From assembly GCA_000727475.1 (NCBI GenBank), contig KL647295.1, forward strand, positions 745,985 through 809,984: DNA of 64,000 nt. The letters run 5' to 3'. This document shows positions 1 to 13,300 of the stretch, in pieces. The translations under genes and the position numbers were made by a program. The notes below the pieces were generated by a model, which was not told the origin of the DNA, ran no database searches, and worked only from the letters and a program-made list of their open reading frames with translations. Position 1 is the stretch's first letter, and the number at the start of each line of letters is the position of its first letter. This DNA is from Sarcocystis neurona. Lineage: Eukaryota; Apicomplexa; Conoidasida; Eucoccidiorida; Sarcocystidae.

Positions 1-2621
1 AATGTCCTTTCTTCTCTCGCCATTCTGCTTCCTCTCCTCGGAGGGGCAGCGTTGCTCTCCCCGGCTATCCATGGCGGCGGCGGCGGCATGCTGTCCGTCG
101 GTTATCATCTTCTTCCTCTGCTGTGGTTCCTAGGATCCGGTGGCAGTAGTGCTTTGAGCGCGGTATTTGAGTTCCTGATGCCGTTGATAGCAACTCAGTC
201 GGGTGTTGATGATTTAGGAGCGAAGATTGTTGTTTTGCTTGTTTCCGGTTTATGTGGTGGTCTGGAATCGCTGATAAATGGCTCGTTGTAGTCTATTAAA
301 TTTCCCTTTAGACGGAGTAGTACACAAATGCGCCGCCCGGTGTAATACAGTGTGACATCGTGTGTTTCTCCAAGAGAATGTAGCAATACAATACTTTGTG
401 CTCCGTCGACCATTGCCAACATGTTATGTGCACTAATTGCTTCCTGCGCATGAGTGCTCATTTCGTGAGATGTGATTTGGCCATGTGTAGGTGTGTATAA
501 TAACGTTGTAGTTTACTCGGAGAGTTGTCCGCGCGCTTACTAGCTCGTGGATCCTTTTCTCTGTACGCCGTAGTTAGCGAACTGTGCAGGCGCACGTCTA
601 ATAAACGTCGTCTACGACCCAACCAGTCGGGGGGACGCAGGCAAGGTGAGCAGCAACCCACTTAAAAAGGCGTCACAATGCGCACGTACACGTTTAACTG
701 GTATCATTGAAGTCTTGACCGCGTCGCCGCTCTGGGTCGTCGTTGTCGCTGTTATTCCGTTTGGTCTTGGGGTTCCGAGACTGCGATGGCCTTCGAACTA
801 GCCTTGCGACTACTTTCGAGTTCTCGTGGAATACATTCAAAACGTATACAAAAGTTATAGACACTGGCAACTGGCGAGACCCGAAAAAGGGCGCCACAAA
901 ATGTAAGTGCTCTGCCGAAACAACGGCCACGCCTATTTTGTCTTTCAGCAGTGCTCGTCGAGTTGCCAAAGAGGTAGAAATCTTGCTGCACGCGTTTGCG
1001 CCAGAGGGCTAGCGAGGTGTAGCAAACGTCGTCGTTATTGGTCAACGCCTGTTGGTGTTGGTGTGTACAGTGAGGAAGCTCACCAAACGTTCACGCACAT
1101 GTGCCTTCACACGCTCTGGTGTTCAAGGGACGTCGTGAACGCCGCTCTCTTCAGCCAACTCCTGATCGTGCCGGCGCCTGTACCGAGACCGCTACATATA
1201 CCGGCGCGCACATTTGCTCCCTTCACAGCCCTCATGCTTTTGTGCGAAGGTGTGGACGAGACACGTCGCTCTCCCCGGCGGACGCCTGAGAGTGCCGAAT
1301 TCGTGTAAGGAGGCAGCTGGGTGTACGGCTCATTTCTTCCGTTCTCAGTTATACGCCTGTGGTATGGAGGCAAAAGTACTCTGAACATGCCTTCCATTGA
1401 ATGCTTCCGTAACGCGTGGTTCGTGCTTCTATTCTTTGATACCGACACATACACATACACAAACTGATTATGTTGGGCATGTCGACACAGTGGTCTTTCC
1501 ATAAGGCGCAAGTCGCAGAGCACTAGTCACGTCCAGTTTGAATGAGGGTCCGGAGCAGTGGACATCAAACCAGACCACGCATGGACGTGTCGGTGGTCCG
1601 CGCATTACCCTTCAATTAAGTGTCATGCCGATATTACATGCCCGGGACATCGTCACGCAGTCCCACGAGGGGTCAGCTGTTCCGACCCGGCGCGCAGCAA
1701 CCTCGTCCTGCGCGCGACAGTCTTGATGGAGGGCTATTTCACTGATCCGCCGCTACTCTGGCCGTTCTACGCTGTAGTGCATTCTCCTATGTCCATTTCC
1801 GTAAAACTGCCTTCTACGCATGCAAGACATTTTCTCTAGGGATGCAGAGAGTGACGCGTACGGCCGCGGGCCCCGTCGCCGCTGGAGGGAACAGTTGGCT
1901 AGCCGCATTGCAGACAAGCTGAAAACGGCCTTCGTGTTTGCTCATTATTGCTGCCGCCTCTGCTCGCGGGTAATAATTTCTACCTACCGTCCCTTTGAAC
2001 TAGCATTTATGTATGTGGGCGAACTATACATTTGGATTTCGTGTGACGGGCAGCTCACTGACGATGAGCCATCACATGTAACCGCGTATGTAGTACTGAG
2101 GCGTGCGAGGGCTAGTAGTTTGTCCGTGTACCACGTGGCAGCCAGCGTAGAAAGTCACGTCGATGCAGTCCAAATGAGCTTATTTCGTAGTCGGGGTAAT
2201 GCGTAGGTACTGCCGCAGTTCAACCGGGCTTCTCAGGACATCGGCGCACCACGAAACCTCGAATAGTTGTATGGAGTTGCCACTGCTTGCCCGGGCTGTT
2301 GTGTTGTGGTGGTGTCCGTGACGCGATCGCTTCTCGTATCTCTTCCCGAAGAGTGATGCGCGCATGTTACAGCCTTTGTGTTTGTTCAGTGGATTTATTC
2401 CCGGGTTGGGTTTTCCAGGCTCCCGCTGGGTTGGTGTCGCAGAAAAAAAAGACGGTGCGACGGGTCTCTCTGAAAGGGACGGCGGACCTATCATGATGTT
2501 TTTGAGCATCTCACCCCGTGCACGAATGCAGGTGGTTCCGGTCAAAGGTTGTCTAATTGTGCATGGGATCGTCGTAGGCGTTTCTTAGCTTCCTGCCAAG
2601 GTAGACACCGCCTCGTGGAAA
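1..2621. other. Gene-poor stretch, no supported gene
   Basis: Only short overlapping open frames are present on both strands (longest about 138 codons). None has a recognisable domain, a convincing chain of splice sites or a biased amino-acid composition. The stretch may hold untranslated or intergenic DNA upstream of the gene at 2622. Nothing specific can be called. Confidence 0.5.
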
Positions 2622-3457
2622 ATGGCGCGCCGGCAGACGCGCACGAAGGGTCCACTTCACGACGACAGCCTGTTGATGATACCGCCGCCAGGCTTCAAGT
2701 TTATTCCTAAGTCGGACGTCATTTGCGGTAAAGCCGGCTGTTTTGAATGCTTCGATATATACTGCGAAAGGTGCGAGAGCAAAGACAGGCGAATTGTGGA
2801 ACTGGAAATGAGAAACAACGATTTAGTTAAATACATAACGCAACTTCAAGCAAAGTTGTTCAAAAGTCCGTCTCTCCTACCACGACGTCCAGGAATTGAG
2901 GCCTCACCAACATCAGGGCCAGCGCCGACAGCGCCCGGCGGATGGCCGTTCGGAGGTGAGACTTCAGTGGCAGAGACCTTCCAACAATGCACCACGCGAA
3001 CTGTCGATGATGTGGCAAGGGAGCAGGGTGATTATGGTTCTTTTGATATGTGCTCGAACTGTGGTGAATGCGTCCTCAGCGGTGTCTCACTGGTGGATTT
3101 GAACGCGTGCAGTCCTAAAGCAGCCGTTTGTATGTAGGAGTGCATCTGCAAAGCAGAGCAATTGGCCAGGTCTTAGTGTATGCAAAGTTCGAGCCGTGGA
3201 ATAGGTATGAAGGGATGTAGTTGACATTTTTTTCGTTGACAGTGTGCTCTACGTCACGCTTTCATTACCCTTTTTATGCAGGATCGAGCACTAGCGGAGC
3301 ACCTGCTCCCGAGGCTGGAAATGAACCGTTCGCTTATATTCAGTCGCCTGTTCTCTATGATCCGTCGATGAATCTGTCCTACGTCGCAACAACCTCCTTT
3401 GCTCCCGCCCCGGTCGACTGTTTCAGTCGTTCCCCTGTTGCAGGCGAAAAAGCGTAA
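2622..3457 (+). CDS. Small Cys-cluster / leucine-zipper protein, two exons
   Basis: Unrecognised protein of about 169 residues. Proposed exons are 2622-2955 and 3282-3457. The donor GGAG|GTGAGA and the acceptor TTTTTATGCAG|GA are both phase 1, so the frame is kept. The ATG at 2622 follows a long non-coding leader. Residues ~34-52 hold a dense cysteine cluster (C-x4-C-x2-C-x4-C-x2-C) that could bind a metal. It is followed directly by a charged helical stretch with heptad-like leucine and isoleucine spacing (VELEMRNNDLVKYITQLQ), a likely short coiled coil. The C-terminal half is rich in Pro, Ala, Ser and Gly and looks disordered. If the intron is not removed the frame runs to 3137 and adds a second small Cys motif. 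No signal peptide or membrane segment is seen. The function is unknown. A zinc-binding dimerising protein is only an inference. Confidence 0.5.
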
Positions 3458-5787
3458 GATGCCTACGTGTGACCGTGCAGAGAGATACTTCTTGTAAGAT
3501 TCATCCTCCTTTACTTTTCGTTCTACGAAACCTGTCCCTGTACAGGTCCTCCGCTTATATCTTGTTATGCATGGAAGCCCCCTCGTGACTTTAAGCATCC
3601 GCTGTTTCAACCCCCCAATAATAGAAGTACTGTACTTGGCAGTGTGTGAGTGAAGCGTTGCACCGTCTTCCTCGAATTCAACCCATGTTCACTGAGTTTG
3701 CTGAACAGCACTTAGTGCTGCGCGGACACGACGACGTTGGCTACGGGCACGGAAGATTCGCGGGGCCGAATCGCCTCTTGCGCTTAGTGTAGCGCGCCTT
3801 CGAGCGCCAGGCTGCACAGTGAGCACAGGCAGGGGCACGGCTGTAAGGCTGGGCAAACAGCCCGGAAAAACTACAATTTGAAATCTGCTTGACAGAGACG
3901 ATATTTCTGACGTCATAAGCTCTGGATTCTTTTTCACAAATCGTACCCCGCCTCCATAGCCGCTAAAGCCTGTTGGCATGCAGGACGCGGTTGTATGGCA
4001 GTGCAGGCAGCTGACGAAAACATTGCACTGACTGTGAATACAAGCATCTACTGCACCGTATGAAAAGATGCATGTGTTTCCATCTTAACAAGGGGGACGT
4101 TTTATCATACAATTTTTGGTTCCGCTTTTGTGACGATCACGTGCAGGGTCGTTTGCAGGGGCCCGTGATATTTTGAGGGCGTGTATTTCAGTCTGCCCGC
4201 CACGGTATGAGCGGTGACCGGCTGTCTTGGTGGATGCTGCGGTCCAGGTGGCGGTGCCTTTTCTAAGCGTGCGTCGTCACCTGAGCAAATAGGGAACGCT
4301 CGCCCAGTGCACGCATCTTTGCTGGAGCAATGCCACCTACACGACCGTCCGGGTTCCGTCAGTAAAGTGTAATGCTACGTCGATTGAACCGTGCAATAGA
4401 GGACTTCCTGGTTGAGAAAATACACTTGCGCGCGATACACTGAAAGGTCGGAAAGCGAACTAACGCACTTAAGTGCAACTTCGGAGACGGCACGAAAGTA
4501 CCCGCGAGAGATTTCACCGCGAGAAAACCAAGATACGGCAAATTGCTTGGGTGGTTTTTTAGGACGGGATCGTTGGATTTCCAGGCCGTTCGGAACTTCT
4601 GAGATTTCATTTTCTGCCTTGAAAAGAGTGAACGAGCAGTCTATTGAGACTAAAGGCAGTATAGGCGATCGGAAGGTTTGTCCAGCCACTGGTTCACCAC
4701 CCCAAATTCACGTAACCACAAGCAAGCTGCCAGCTCGTGCCGTCCTCGACCATCTTACGAGCCTCTCAACAAGAGGTGCCACAGTATAGTTCGTCAGCAC
4801 GTGTTTGCTCGCAAGGTACACTGACACAAAAAAGAACTTGCAGGCTTCCCTACGTATGATGCCTCGCGCTCCCTGATGGTGTCGAGCGCCGTCACCGTCG
4901 ACGGAGCCCCTTCGCGGCTATTATTACGAGCTGGAAGAGACAGTGTTTAATTTCTTCGATTTATCGTGGAGAATGGCCAGTATCGTGGGCCGTACGTACG
5001 TGCATCTTGTGAGGAAGTTTATACCATATCGTGTGATTTTTCCGAGACTCACAGTTACGCTGTGTCAGAGACAAAACCACAGTCCCCACGATGGAACTCC
5101 ACACCTTGCAAAGTACTGACTGACGAGCAATAGATTGCCCGGCTCATTACTGCGTCCTGTTGAATGTTGAGCACACTCCAAGGGATGCTTGGGTAGAACG
5201 GAGGAGCTAAAACTCTAGCCCTCCTTCCCGTGTACCGTCGGCGAGGGCTTTAACTCGTCGAGCTAAAACTCTAGCCCTCCTTCCCGTGCACCGTCGGCGA
5301 GGGCTTTAACTCGTCCGATGTACCTGCGGTCAAGGGATGTAAAGAGAAAATACTTTTGTCAGTGAAGAGCAACGACTAGCGGTTCGAATCAGCACCGTTA
5401 CATACATAGGATTGCACCTACGACTGGACGCACACAACGGCTGCCGACAGGCTAGCTGTTTCAGTGTGCTAAGGTAGCTACGGCAGCACAAAATGTGTGC
5501 CAAATATTTGCGTTGATTCCGATCGTATCGAGCCACGAGTTGCCTTTGTCATGGATAGTAGTAGCTGCAACCAGACCGGCCTACCTGTAGCCTTTCCTGT
5601 CAAAGAACACCTTTTTAATTCCTTTCGCCAACGCACGTTGCGCGACCAGCCGGCCAACGGCCCACGCCGCTTTCATGGTGCCGCCATGTGGGCGCGGCTT
5701 CAAACCTGCAGTATGCAATACCACATCGATTTTTCTTCAGAAACACCAAGAGGCGACAACTAAGCCCTTCTTGTAGCTTTTGAATAG
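3458..5787. other. Intergenic stretch with a 56-bp tandem duplication
   Basis: No supported gene was found. Open frames at 4359-4789 overlap on both strands and show no domain or splice-site support. The one clear structure is the two-copy 56-bp repeat at 5204-5315, listed separately. Confidence 0.5.
5204..5315. repeat. 56-bp direct tandem repeat with internal dyad
   Basis: Two abutting 56-bp copies begin at 5204 and 5260. They differ at a single position (CGTGTACC against CGTGCACC). Each copy starts with GAGCTAAAACTCTAGCCCTC and ends with GGCGAGGGCTTTAACTCGTC. The end is close to the reverse complement of the start (GAGTTAAAGCCCTC), so each unit can fold into an imperfect hairpin. The near identity of the copies suggests a recent duplication. 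The stretch lies between genes. Confidence 0.85.
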
Positions 5788-7374
5788 TCACGGGAGTAGT
5801 ACATGCCTACTCTGGAAGTCATCGAACGTACCTCGGCGCCGCCGTATCGCTCCGATCTCACGTAGCAAACACTTGTCGAAGCTGCTTGCGTAGGCGTACG
5901 TCCTTTGCATCCGATTGTCCACTACACAGGTGTGCACGTGATTGTTGCTTAGGGTGACAGTTAAACGGCCACGTTTTTCGCCCAAAAGCACCTTGTCTGG
6001 GGGCCCTACGTGTTCCTGTTCTGAAGCGTCCAGAGTGCCGCGTGCCAGTCCAACATCGCCGCCGAGTACAAAAATCTGGTGCGACTTATCAACAGCATGT
6101 TCTCGACTGACGTATTTGACGCTGTCAATGTCCGTGGAAGTCTCCAGCGGTATCTTCTGTGTGGCGCCGTACAATGGTGTACGGAGCGCTTGCCCAGATT
6201 TGACATTTGGTAGGGTCTTCCGCTTGGACTGTTCTGGACGAACAAAGAGTCTCCGCATCACGCATCTGTCTTGCCAGACATTTAACGTCCGTTGGAAACC
6301 TCCGCCTACTGGACTGCCTGCAGCCTTTAGAGGAGTGTAGTTCACCCGTGCACGTACTGGGGGTTCTCCCTCCTTCACGGGGATGGGCTTGAGTCCCAAG
6401 GGCGCGCTGCCGCTTGCGGGGGGGGATGTTTTACGCAGAAGGGGCCTTAATGCTTCAGTAACCGCGGACAGCGGCTCAGATTGGTGATGCGATTTGGCCT
6501 CGGGCGGACGGCGTCGTGGTGTCCTGCTTGTTGAAGTTGCGGGAGTTGTCCCCAGCTGTTGCACAGTGAGGGTACAGGAAGCTGGAATGTGGCGAGCAGC
6601 AAGAAAGGCTGTTGTTCTCCACGTTGTATCATCGCTTAGGGGATGCCTATAGCTGCATTCGTATCCAGCTCTCAGTTCTTTCGTACGGCCACAGTCACAA
6701 ACGGCTGCATTCTCTGCGATGTTCCTTTCCTCAACTGAGAGTCTTTTGCCGCACGAAGGGCCCGTAAACTTCAAGCACCTTTGGTGGCTAGGGGGAGAGG
6801 CAGGAAATGGAGACAAATCTTCGATCGAGCATCCCCAAGATAAGTGCAACGTATTCATCCATCTCCGAACATGCCCCTGGTGAGTCTGCTTCCATAAAAT
6901 GAAACTTTGGAAGCAACACAGTGGCCCCTTAACATCTGTAAAGAAAGGAGTAATCTGACAATAGTGGCGTTCTTCCAGATACGGCCGGTAAGCGACAGAC
7001 AAAGAGGTTGTGCACGATGGAGTGACGCCACGGCAACTTGCAATTGCTGCAGACGAAGTGGACGTTGCGAGTGAAAGAGGCGAAGAGCGTGCACTAAAGA
7101 ATCTAGCCATTGACGCCTGGTATGGCGAGTAGTGCGGTAAACAGGGCGGCTGAAAAGTCTCAGAATTCACACCCTGGGGACGAAGAGACGCGCTACAGCG
7201 GAAAGACGAGACGATAGTAGAGACAGCGGCCGTCTCCACAGCTAAAACAGACAAAAGGACGAGACGGTAGCCCCTCAGATGTGGCATTACAGGTGGCCGG
7301 CCGTACTTCGCAGCGAACGACGGCCACTCCACCACACTTTGCGGTGCACCCTCATGAAAAGCGTAGAGTCTCAT
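5788..7374 (-). CDS. Putative secreted or membrane-anchored protein, single exon
   Basis: An uninterrupted frame of 528 codons on the minus strand, with in-frame ATGs at 7374 and 7287. The second start gives 499 residues beginning MPHLRGYRLVLLSVLAVETA: a short basic n-region, a hydrophobic core and small residues, which fits a signal peptide. From the first ATG the same segment would lie at residues ~35-53 and act as a signal anchor. The rest is Ser/Thr/Pro/Arg rich with about fifteen scattered cysteines and no family I recognise. Many apicomplexan secreted proteins look like this, but its destination cannot be inferred. Part of the C-terminus could be intronic. The length of the frame in ~50 percent GC DNA is the main support. 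Confidence 0.5.
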   Translation of the reverse strand: MRLYAFHEGAPQSVVEWPSFAAKYGRPPVMPHLRGYRLVLLSVLAVETAAVSTIVSSFRCSASLRPQGVNSETFQPPCLPHYSPYQASMARFFSARSSPLSLATSTSSAAIASCRGVTPSCTTSLSVAYRPYLEERHYCQITPFFTDVKGPLCCFQSFILWKQTHQGHVRRWMNTLHLSWGCSIEDLSPFPASPPSHQRCLKFTGPSCGKRLSVEERNIAENAAVCDCGRTKELRAGYECSYRHPLSDDTTWRTTAFLAARHIPASCTLTVQQLGTTPATSTSRTPRRRPPEAKSHHQSEPLSAVTEALRPLLRKTSPPASGSAPLGLKPIPVKEGEPPVRARVNYTPLKAAGSPVGGGFQRTLNVWQDRCVMRRLFVRPEQSKRKTLPNVKSGQALRTPLYGATQKIPLETSTDIDSVKYVSREHAVDKSHQIFVLGGDVGLARGTLDASEQEHVGPPDKVLLGEKRGRLTVTLSNNHVHTCVVDNRMQRTYAYASSFDKCLLREIGAIRRRRGTFDDFQSRHVLLP

Positions 7375-10300
7375 TTGCCCTTTTCACCTGGGAACAAATG
7401 GTGAGGATACAGCGATACAAAGCAGCTCCGAAGTCGTCGTAACTGATGCACCAGCCCGTGTTCCCAAGGGTGGACACGCTGCGCTCCGAAAGTACATGCG
7501 CTTCGCATTTGTGTGTAAGTTCTTGTAACACCTACTGTATCATTGATTTCGCGAGACACGCGTTGTAACTCACGTATTCTCCTAACTACTCTCTGCTTTA
7601 CTACACTCCCGTTCTAGGCACACGTGCGTTGATGTCACCCGCTCTACACGGAAACGCGTTGTTTCTCCGGTTACCCGTCACCGAGGAACCGGAATTCCAG
7701 CCATACCAACGTGAACATATCGTCTTTCCCTTCCGTCTACAATGAAATAGTGTGCAGTCAAAACCTCTGATCCTCAGCAGTCACGCGTCCTTCCCCCTTC
7801 TCATTCAAACAGCCCTTCGTGCACAACGTGCACCCCAACGTGCGTTGATCACCATCCCTCCTCACACCAGGTGGTGACTACCGCCGGTCTTGTTCCCTGC
7901 GTGGGCAGCCGCGGGCCACGGGGAAGACCAGCGGAAGGGAGCGTGACAAATCCGGGAGCATCCACCTCAGCAGCTGCAACTTCTGTCAACTCGTTCTGTG
8001 GCACCTGAACAAAGACTACAGCTGGGGTAGCACCATTGACCAGCGGGACGACGGCTGACGTTACTGGCGCGAGAAGGCTTAGTGCGCGGAGAAAAAAAAG
8101 GAAGCCACGGAAACCAGCAAACTCCTCCGGCACCACAAAAGAACTACGAAAGCAAACGGGGTACGTAGCAGTGCACAGAGTGGCATAATTGTGCAGTTTT
8201 ACGAGAAATAACTCACTTCTCCGCATTTTAACACAAATAGAAAACCGTGTCACCATGAAACTCCACCGGACTCTTCACCTTACCCAGGTGCATAGTTTTC
8301 TACGCTGCACCCGCGGACGCTTGTACAGGCACGCAGAACAGGGAAGTGTGTTCACTGAATATTATACGTTCTCTGCCCCCTTATGCCTGAGACAGATGCT
8401 GGAATTTTTGGGCGTCGCACCTCGTGGGGTACATTAGCAGCGATCATCTTGGTTGTTCTGCTCCGTGCCGTTCAGTTCCAGCGTCTGCGCTCCTCCTGAT
8501 GCTCGACTAATGCTTCACTGTCTACGCCCCAACATCGGCGTTTGAGTGATCTTCTCTGCCGCCTCCTTCTTCAAAGCAGCAGCGTCGTAACCGGGACGCT
8601 GATGTAAGCACACAGACGCGGGCACGTAGGCAAACAAGTGCGTACACAAGGGTATGTATAGATGTGTGCGTAATTACATGTGCAAATACGCTTTCACGTA
8701 CCACGAACTTGAAGACGCCTCCCACAGAGACCAAGTCTATGCAGCATGGTACCGCGCAACAAAGACGAAGCTGGAGACACTGAGCATACGAATTTCAGCA
8801 GGACACCTTCAGGGGATCAACTCACGGCAGCTCGCTGTTGTTCGCGGGCGAGCAGTTCTCCTCCTGCTTTCGCTTCACGAACGTGTCTCAATTTCTCTGC
8901 GTGACCCACACTGAATGCTCCTGTAGTACGCTTTCTCGTGCAACTGTGCAAAAGCAAAGCGCAGGGCATGTTACTGCATTTGTTTGGAGATGATCATGCG
9001 TCGTCGAGCAGGTAATCATCACAGTGTGTATCACGAACTACTGCGTTGCTCGAAACATGTACATTTGTTGGGCGTGTAAATCATTAGTGTTCGCAAAGTG
9101 TAAGCTGCGCGTCTAATACGGTGGACGCAGCGGTCTCGTGGCTCTCGCAGCAGCTGAGACGCCTTTGGTGGTGCTGGACTAATTAAACCACGGTGCTGCT
9201 GCCTGTACAGAAGGAAAAATAGCTTTTTTAGTAGGGATGAAGGAAAGGTCAAGATTCGTCTCTTCATTCTTTCACGCCTGTCAGGAGACGTGATTGCAGA
9301 TAGCAAAGCACAGATACTCAACTCTGTACAGAAATGTGTACTAGGGAGACGAGAGACTGTTGTCTAACCGTTTGCTCTCTCATTCTGCTGCAGCTGCTGC
9401 TGCAGTACTGTCCCCTCTGTACTACACCACGAAGATTAGAAGACTGTATGCCGTCCAGTCTATTGTACCCAGACTAACAGACAGGCGCACAAGTTGCAAC
9501 CATTGCCTGCAACAGGACGTTGAGATATTCCTGCCTCAGTCAATGCGTGTCCCTCCTGCTTACATATCACATCCAGCCTGTAAGTACAAACGCGTATCAC
9601 GTGAAGAAGAGCAGCGCACTTGGCGACGGCGAGAGTTTGGTAGCATCGAGAGTTCCGCCAGTATTCAAAAATCAGACACTATCTGAGACTGCACCAGTAA
9701 AAGGCAGCGACAGTAGTAGGAGTGCCCGCTCTTGGATCACCCTACAGGAGTCGGGATTAACTCACAAGCGGAACAGCATAAAAATGGCAACGGCAAGGCG
9801 GTCGACCACTGGGTTTACCGACAGACAGCCCTTCATACACACAGAAGGCAGCAGTTTGAAAACGAGGCAATCTTAATTGAACCCTGCGAGAAGAGCCCCT
9901 TGTTTGCTGCGATGCGCACCAGGAGGTAACCGAGTGTTTTTACTGGCAAACAGGATTTGTTTCTGCTTTCGACTGAAAGTCTGAATGAGAAGTTTGGCGT
10001 AAGCGCCGCAGCAGAAGGTGAAAGTACACGTGCAGTAGTACAACTAACAGTAGCTGCTGCCCACCGACATCAACAAGAGAGGGTCACTTTGTAACACAGC
10101 AGAAGAGGATGACGATACACGGGAGTGAACAAATGATTGTTCTATATGAATGCTGCGCCACTGATACCGTGAGTGGCAGCTTTCTTCTCCGATGGTGGAA
10201 AGCTGCAGAAACTGCATCAGCAGCTGCAGCTATACAACCGTGAAGAGGTATCCCACAGTTCAACACAGAAGCAGACTTAGAGACGTATACGTAAATATGC

Positions 10301-13300
10301 ATACTTACAACCAGATGCTCTTTCTATGTAGCCACGCTAGTGCGTATAAGACTGCGTGGACTCCTCCACGACCGCTTTTTTTGCCGGTGTGTGTTGCTTC
10401 CAGAAAGGCTGAAAGGATAGGTCAGTGTGCGTCCTCGGATGCTGTTGCCCGCGTCTCGGCCTCCGGAGACGACAGCTTCAGCAGCTTTCGAGAGAGACAG
10501 CTGCAGACCTTGCTAGAATTTCAGCTTCGTAACGTCCGCGGCCGCGTGTAGAGCTTTGGTCTCCTACAGGGTGTGGACCAACCGGAAACACCTAAATATG
10601 CAGGAACGGGAAACGGTCCACTAATTGAGCTCAATGTAACATCACGAGACAAAGAAACCGGATAATCGCGCGCGGAAGTCGTTCTCACAACGTATGCACT
10701 CGATAGAGCATTAGAGCTTGTCCGCATACGTGACCAACTACGGCTTACCGTGTATCACGAAAGGATACGAGTACTTCACTGGCTGAGCGCACAAGGGCTA
10801 ATATATGTGGGTGTGCAGATCCAGACGACGGACGTATGTGCCCCCGTGGATTCGCACGTAGATCGGGCGACACCGCGTAGGGGGAAGAAGTTCGTTCGGC
10901 CTGTGGCGTGCTGCTGCCGGTTTAACCAGAAAGTAAATTGATTCAAGTGCGTACAAGGAGTCACACGTATGGAAGGCAAAGAGACAGCAAAATGGAGCCC
11001 CACCGATACTAACCGTTGCAGGAGCAAGCACACACTCCAAGACCGTGCCGACAGCAACGGTAATAACGCACAAGACGCCTAAGCTTTTGGTGAACGCATT
11101 AGCACAATGGCAGGGCGCACCTTCTTCCTGCCCCTTCGCGCTGATGTGTGCGTTTGAGGCGCAGGGAATAATATACAGACATGTATACACGTACTCGTGG
11201 CACCGGACGGCGTTTTGGCTCTCTGGTACAGGCAAATTGCGCCTCGTTGCTGGCTGGCGCTGGGGGTGGCGGTCTCTTGTCTACAAGCGCAGTTGCATGC
11301 AGCCGTGCGTGTAATGAACGCCGCAGGTGTTACTGGTGATGACAACGGCTGCTGGTGTGGCTGTCTCCCCCCCGCATGTCTTACGCTCCCGCTGTTTTCC
11401 GCTTTTTCGCCGGTCGCACGCTGTATGGGGTCACGTTAGACGTATCTTGCTGTGTAACAGAAGCGGACTGTTAAGATGCTGTGGAGAAGTAAGGCAGCGA
11501 TAACGTGCCGAGGGGTGTGTGCGAGGGAGGAGTACTGGTGGAGGTGGAGGCGGAAGAATCGGCCTCTCAAGAGGGCAAGACTAGACATTCGCAAGTCTTT
11601 TGCGTGATAAAGAGCATACACTCGATTCAGCGCAGTATCCTCGGAAAGCAGTTGTATTACACCGTAAGACTTAAAATTTGTACGACGTCTGGTAACCAGC
11701 TACGGACTGTGTCCGCGCCTTACAGTACCATTCACACTTTTCACCGAGACACGGTAGGTCTGAAGCTCCTCCCGCTGGTCTCGCTGCCCTGTGTGTACAT
11801 CTGGATGGTTACATGGCTTGTACACACTTTGTTACTCCAAGGGAAACCAAGTAACTGCCTCTTCACTTGGAAGTGCTTTCTGTCCACCATAAATTGATAG
11901 GTGCCAGCTCGTAAGAGCTTCTTGTAGGGATCAAGTCAGCGTTGTGCGTGTCTGCCGACGCGGAGCTGGCTTCACCCTGTATCTCCACAGCCTGCCCATA
12001 TAGTATAAGATGTCTCCGCTGTGAATGGGAGGATGTGCAGACGCCCGCATAGATGCCATTTACCTCAGTAATGCTATCTATGTATTATTGTTTTGCATCC
12101 AACGGAACATCGCGGCCTACCGTATCACTGACTGCGAGGTGTCAAGTCGCGTGAAGCCGCTCTATACCGAGTCCACAATTAAATGTAGAGTGTGCGCGGC
12201 ATTGCGTGCCCTCTTCCCCCTGCTCATATCACGTCTGTCGTGCTGATCCGCTGAGCAGCCACACATGATTACTGTGTGCGCCTGCGTTTATTGTTTCGTA
12301 GCTGTCTCATGGATCCAGAGAAAGTACTTTTCTCGCCCATCCCTTAAGTGTTAACCATGTAAATGGCAAGAAATACCGCTCACACACTTTGCGTTTTTTT
12401 GCAGTGCTAGAACTTACTCATGATATATGTTTGGTGTGTTATACCGCGGCCGGCCTTCGATGCCTGAGTTTGGTGTTTCCTACCCAGGTGCTGACGACTA
12501 CTGGTCCGCGCTGTCGGCGTCACGTAGTGGTACTTTAAGGCAAGTACATCAACGCACACGCTGTTTCCAACCGTGTGCGACCCTGAGAAGAGTTTCGCCT
12601 GTCTTTGACGTATGCAGTTGTATACAAATAGATGTACTAAAGTGAACAAACATACACATATATGCAAACGAGGATAAAATGTAGGTCTTAGAGAAGATCG
12701 TCCGACAAACAAACATACATATCTATGCAAGCGAGGACGAGACGTAGGTCTTAAACAAGATTGACTGACAGAAGGTGTTCGCCGTATATTAGATTGATGT
12801 GCGCGATGATATGTATGCGCTATTTTCAACGTTTGTGTACAATTCGCGTTGGCAACACGCGTGCGTAGTACCCAGTGTAAGAGCGATTTTCGGCATGCAT
12901 CAACCCTATTACGTGCCACTTCCGTGCGTCTATCAATCCCCTTTTCCTAGCACCTGCAGAGCGAGGTGCTCTCGTATTGAATATTCGAGCACGTATTCCA
13001 GATACACATGTATGCCGTTGAGCGTTACGCAGCCAAAAAAAAAATGGGTGCACGCTTTGCAGTATTCCTCGGTGCTTAACTACGTTATAGCAGCTAGGTG
13101 TCGAGAAACCACTGCCCTGCAAGGAACGGGCCGTTGCTACGCCACCGTCGCCAGACCGTATAATGCAGGGCTCGCCTCCGGTTTTCACGTCTGCACTTAG
13201 TGTCAACGACTTAGAGCTAGAACTCAGAGGTTGCCAGTTCCTGCGCTGCGGTGTTCAGCAAAGTGCTCGTGTCTGTATTTTGTGCGTGGTGTAGCTTCTT

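Noticed and set aside
5370..5400. GGTTCGAATC, a sequence resembling the T loop of a tRNA.
   Set aside because: The flanking bases cannot form the five-pair T stem, and no anticodon arm or acceptor stem is found nearby.
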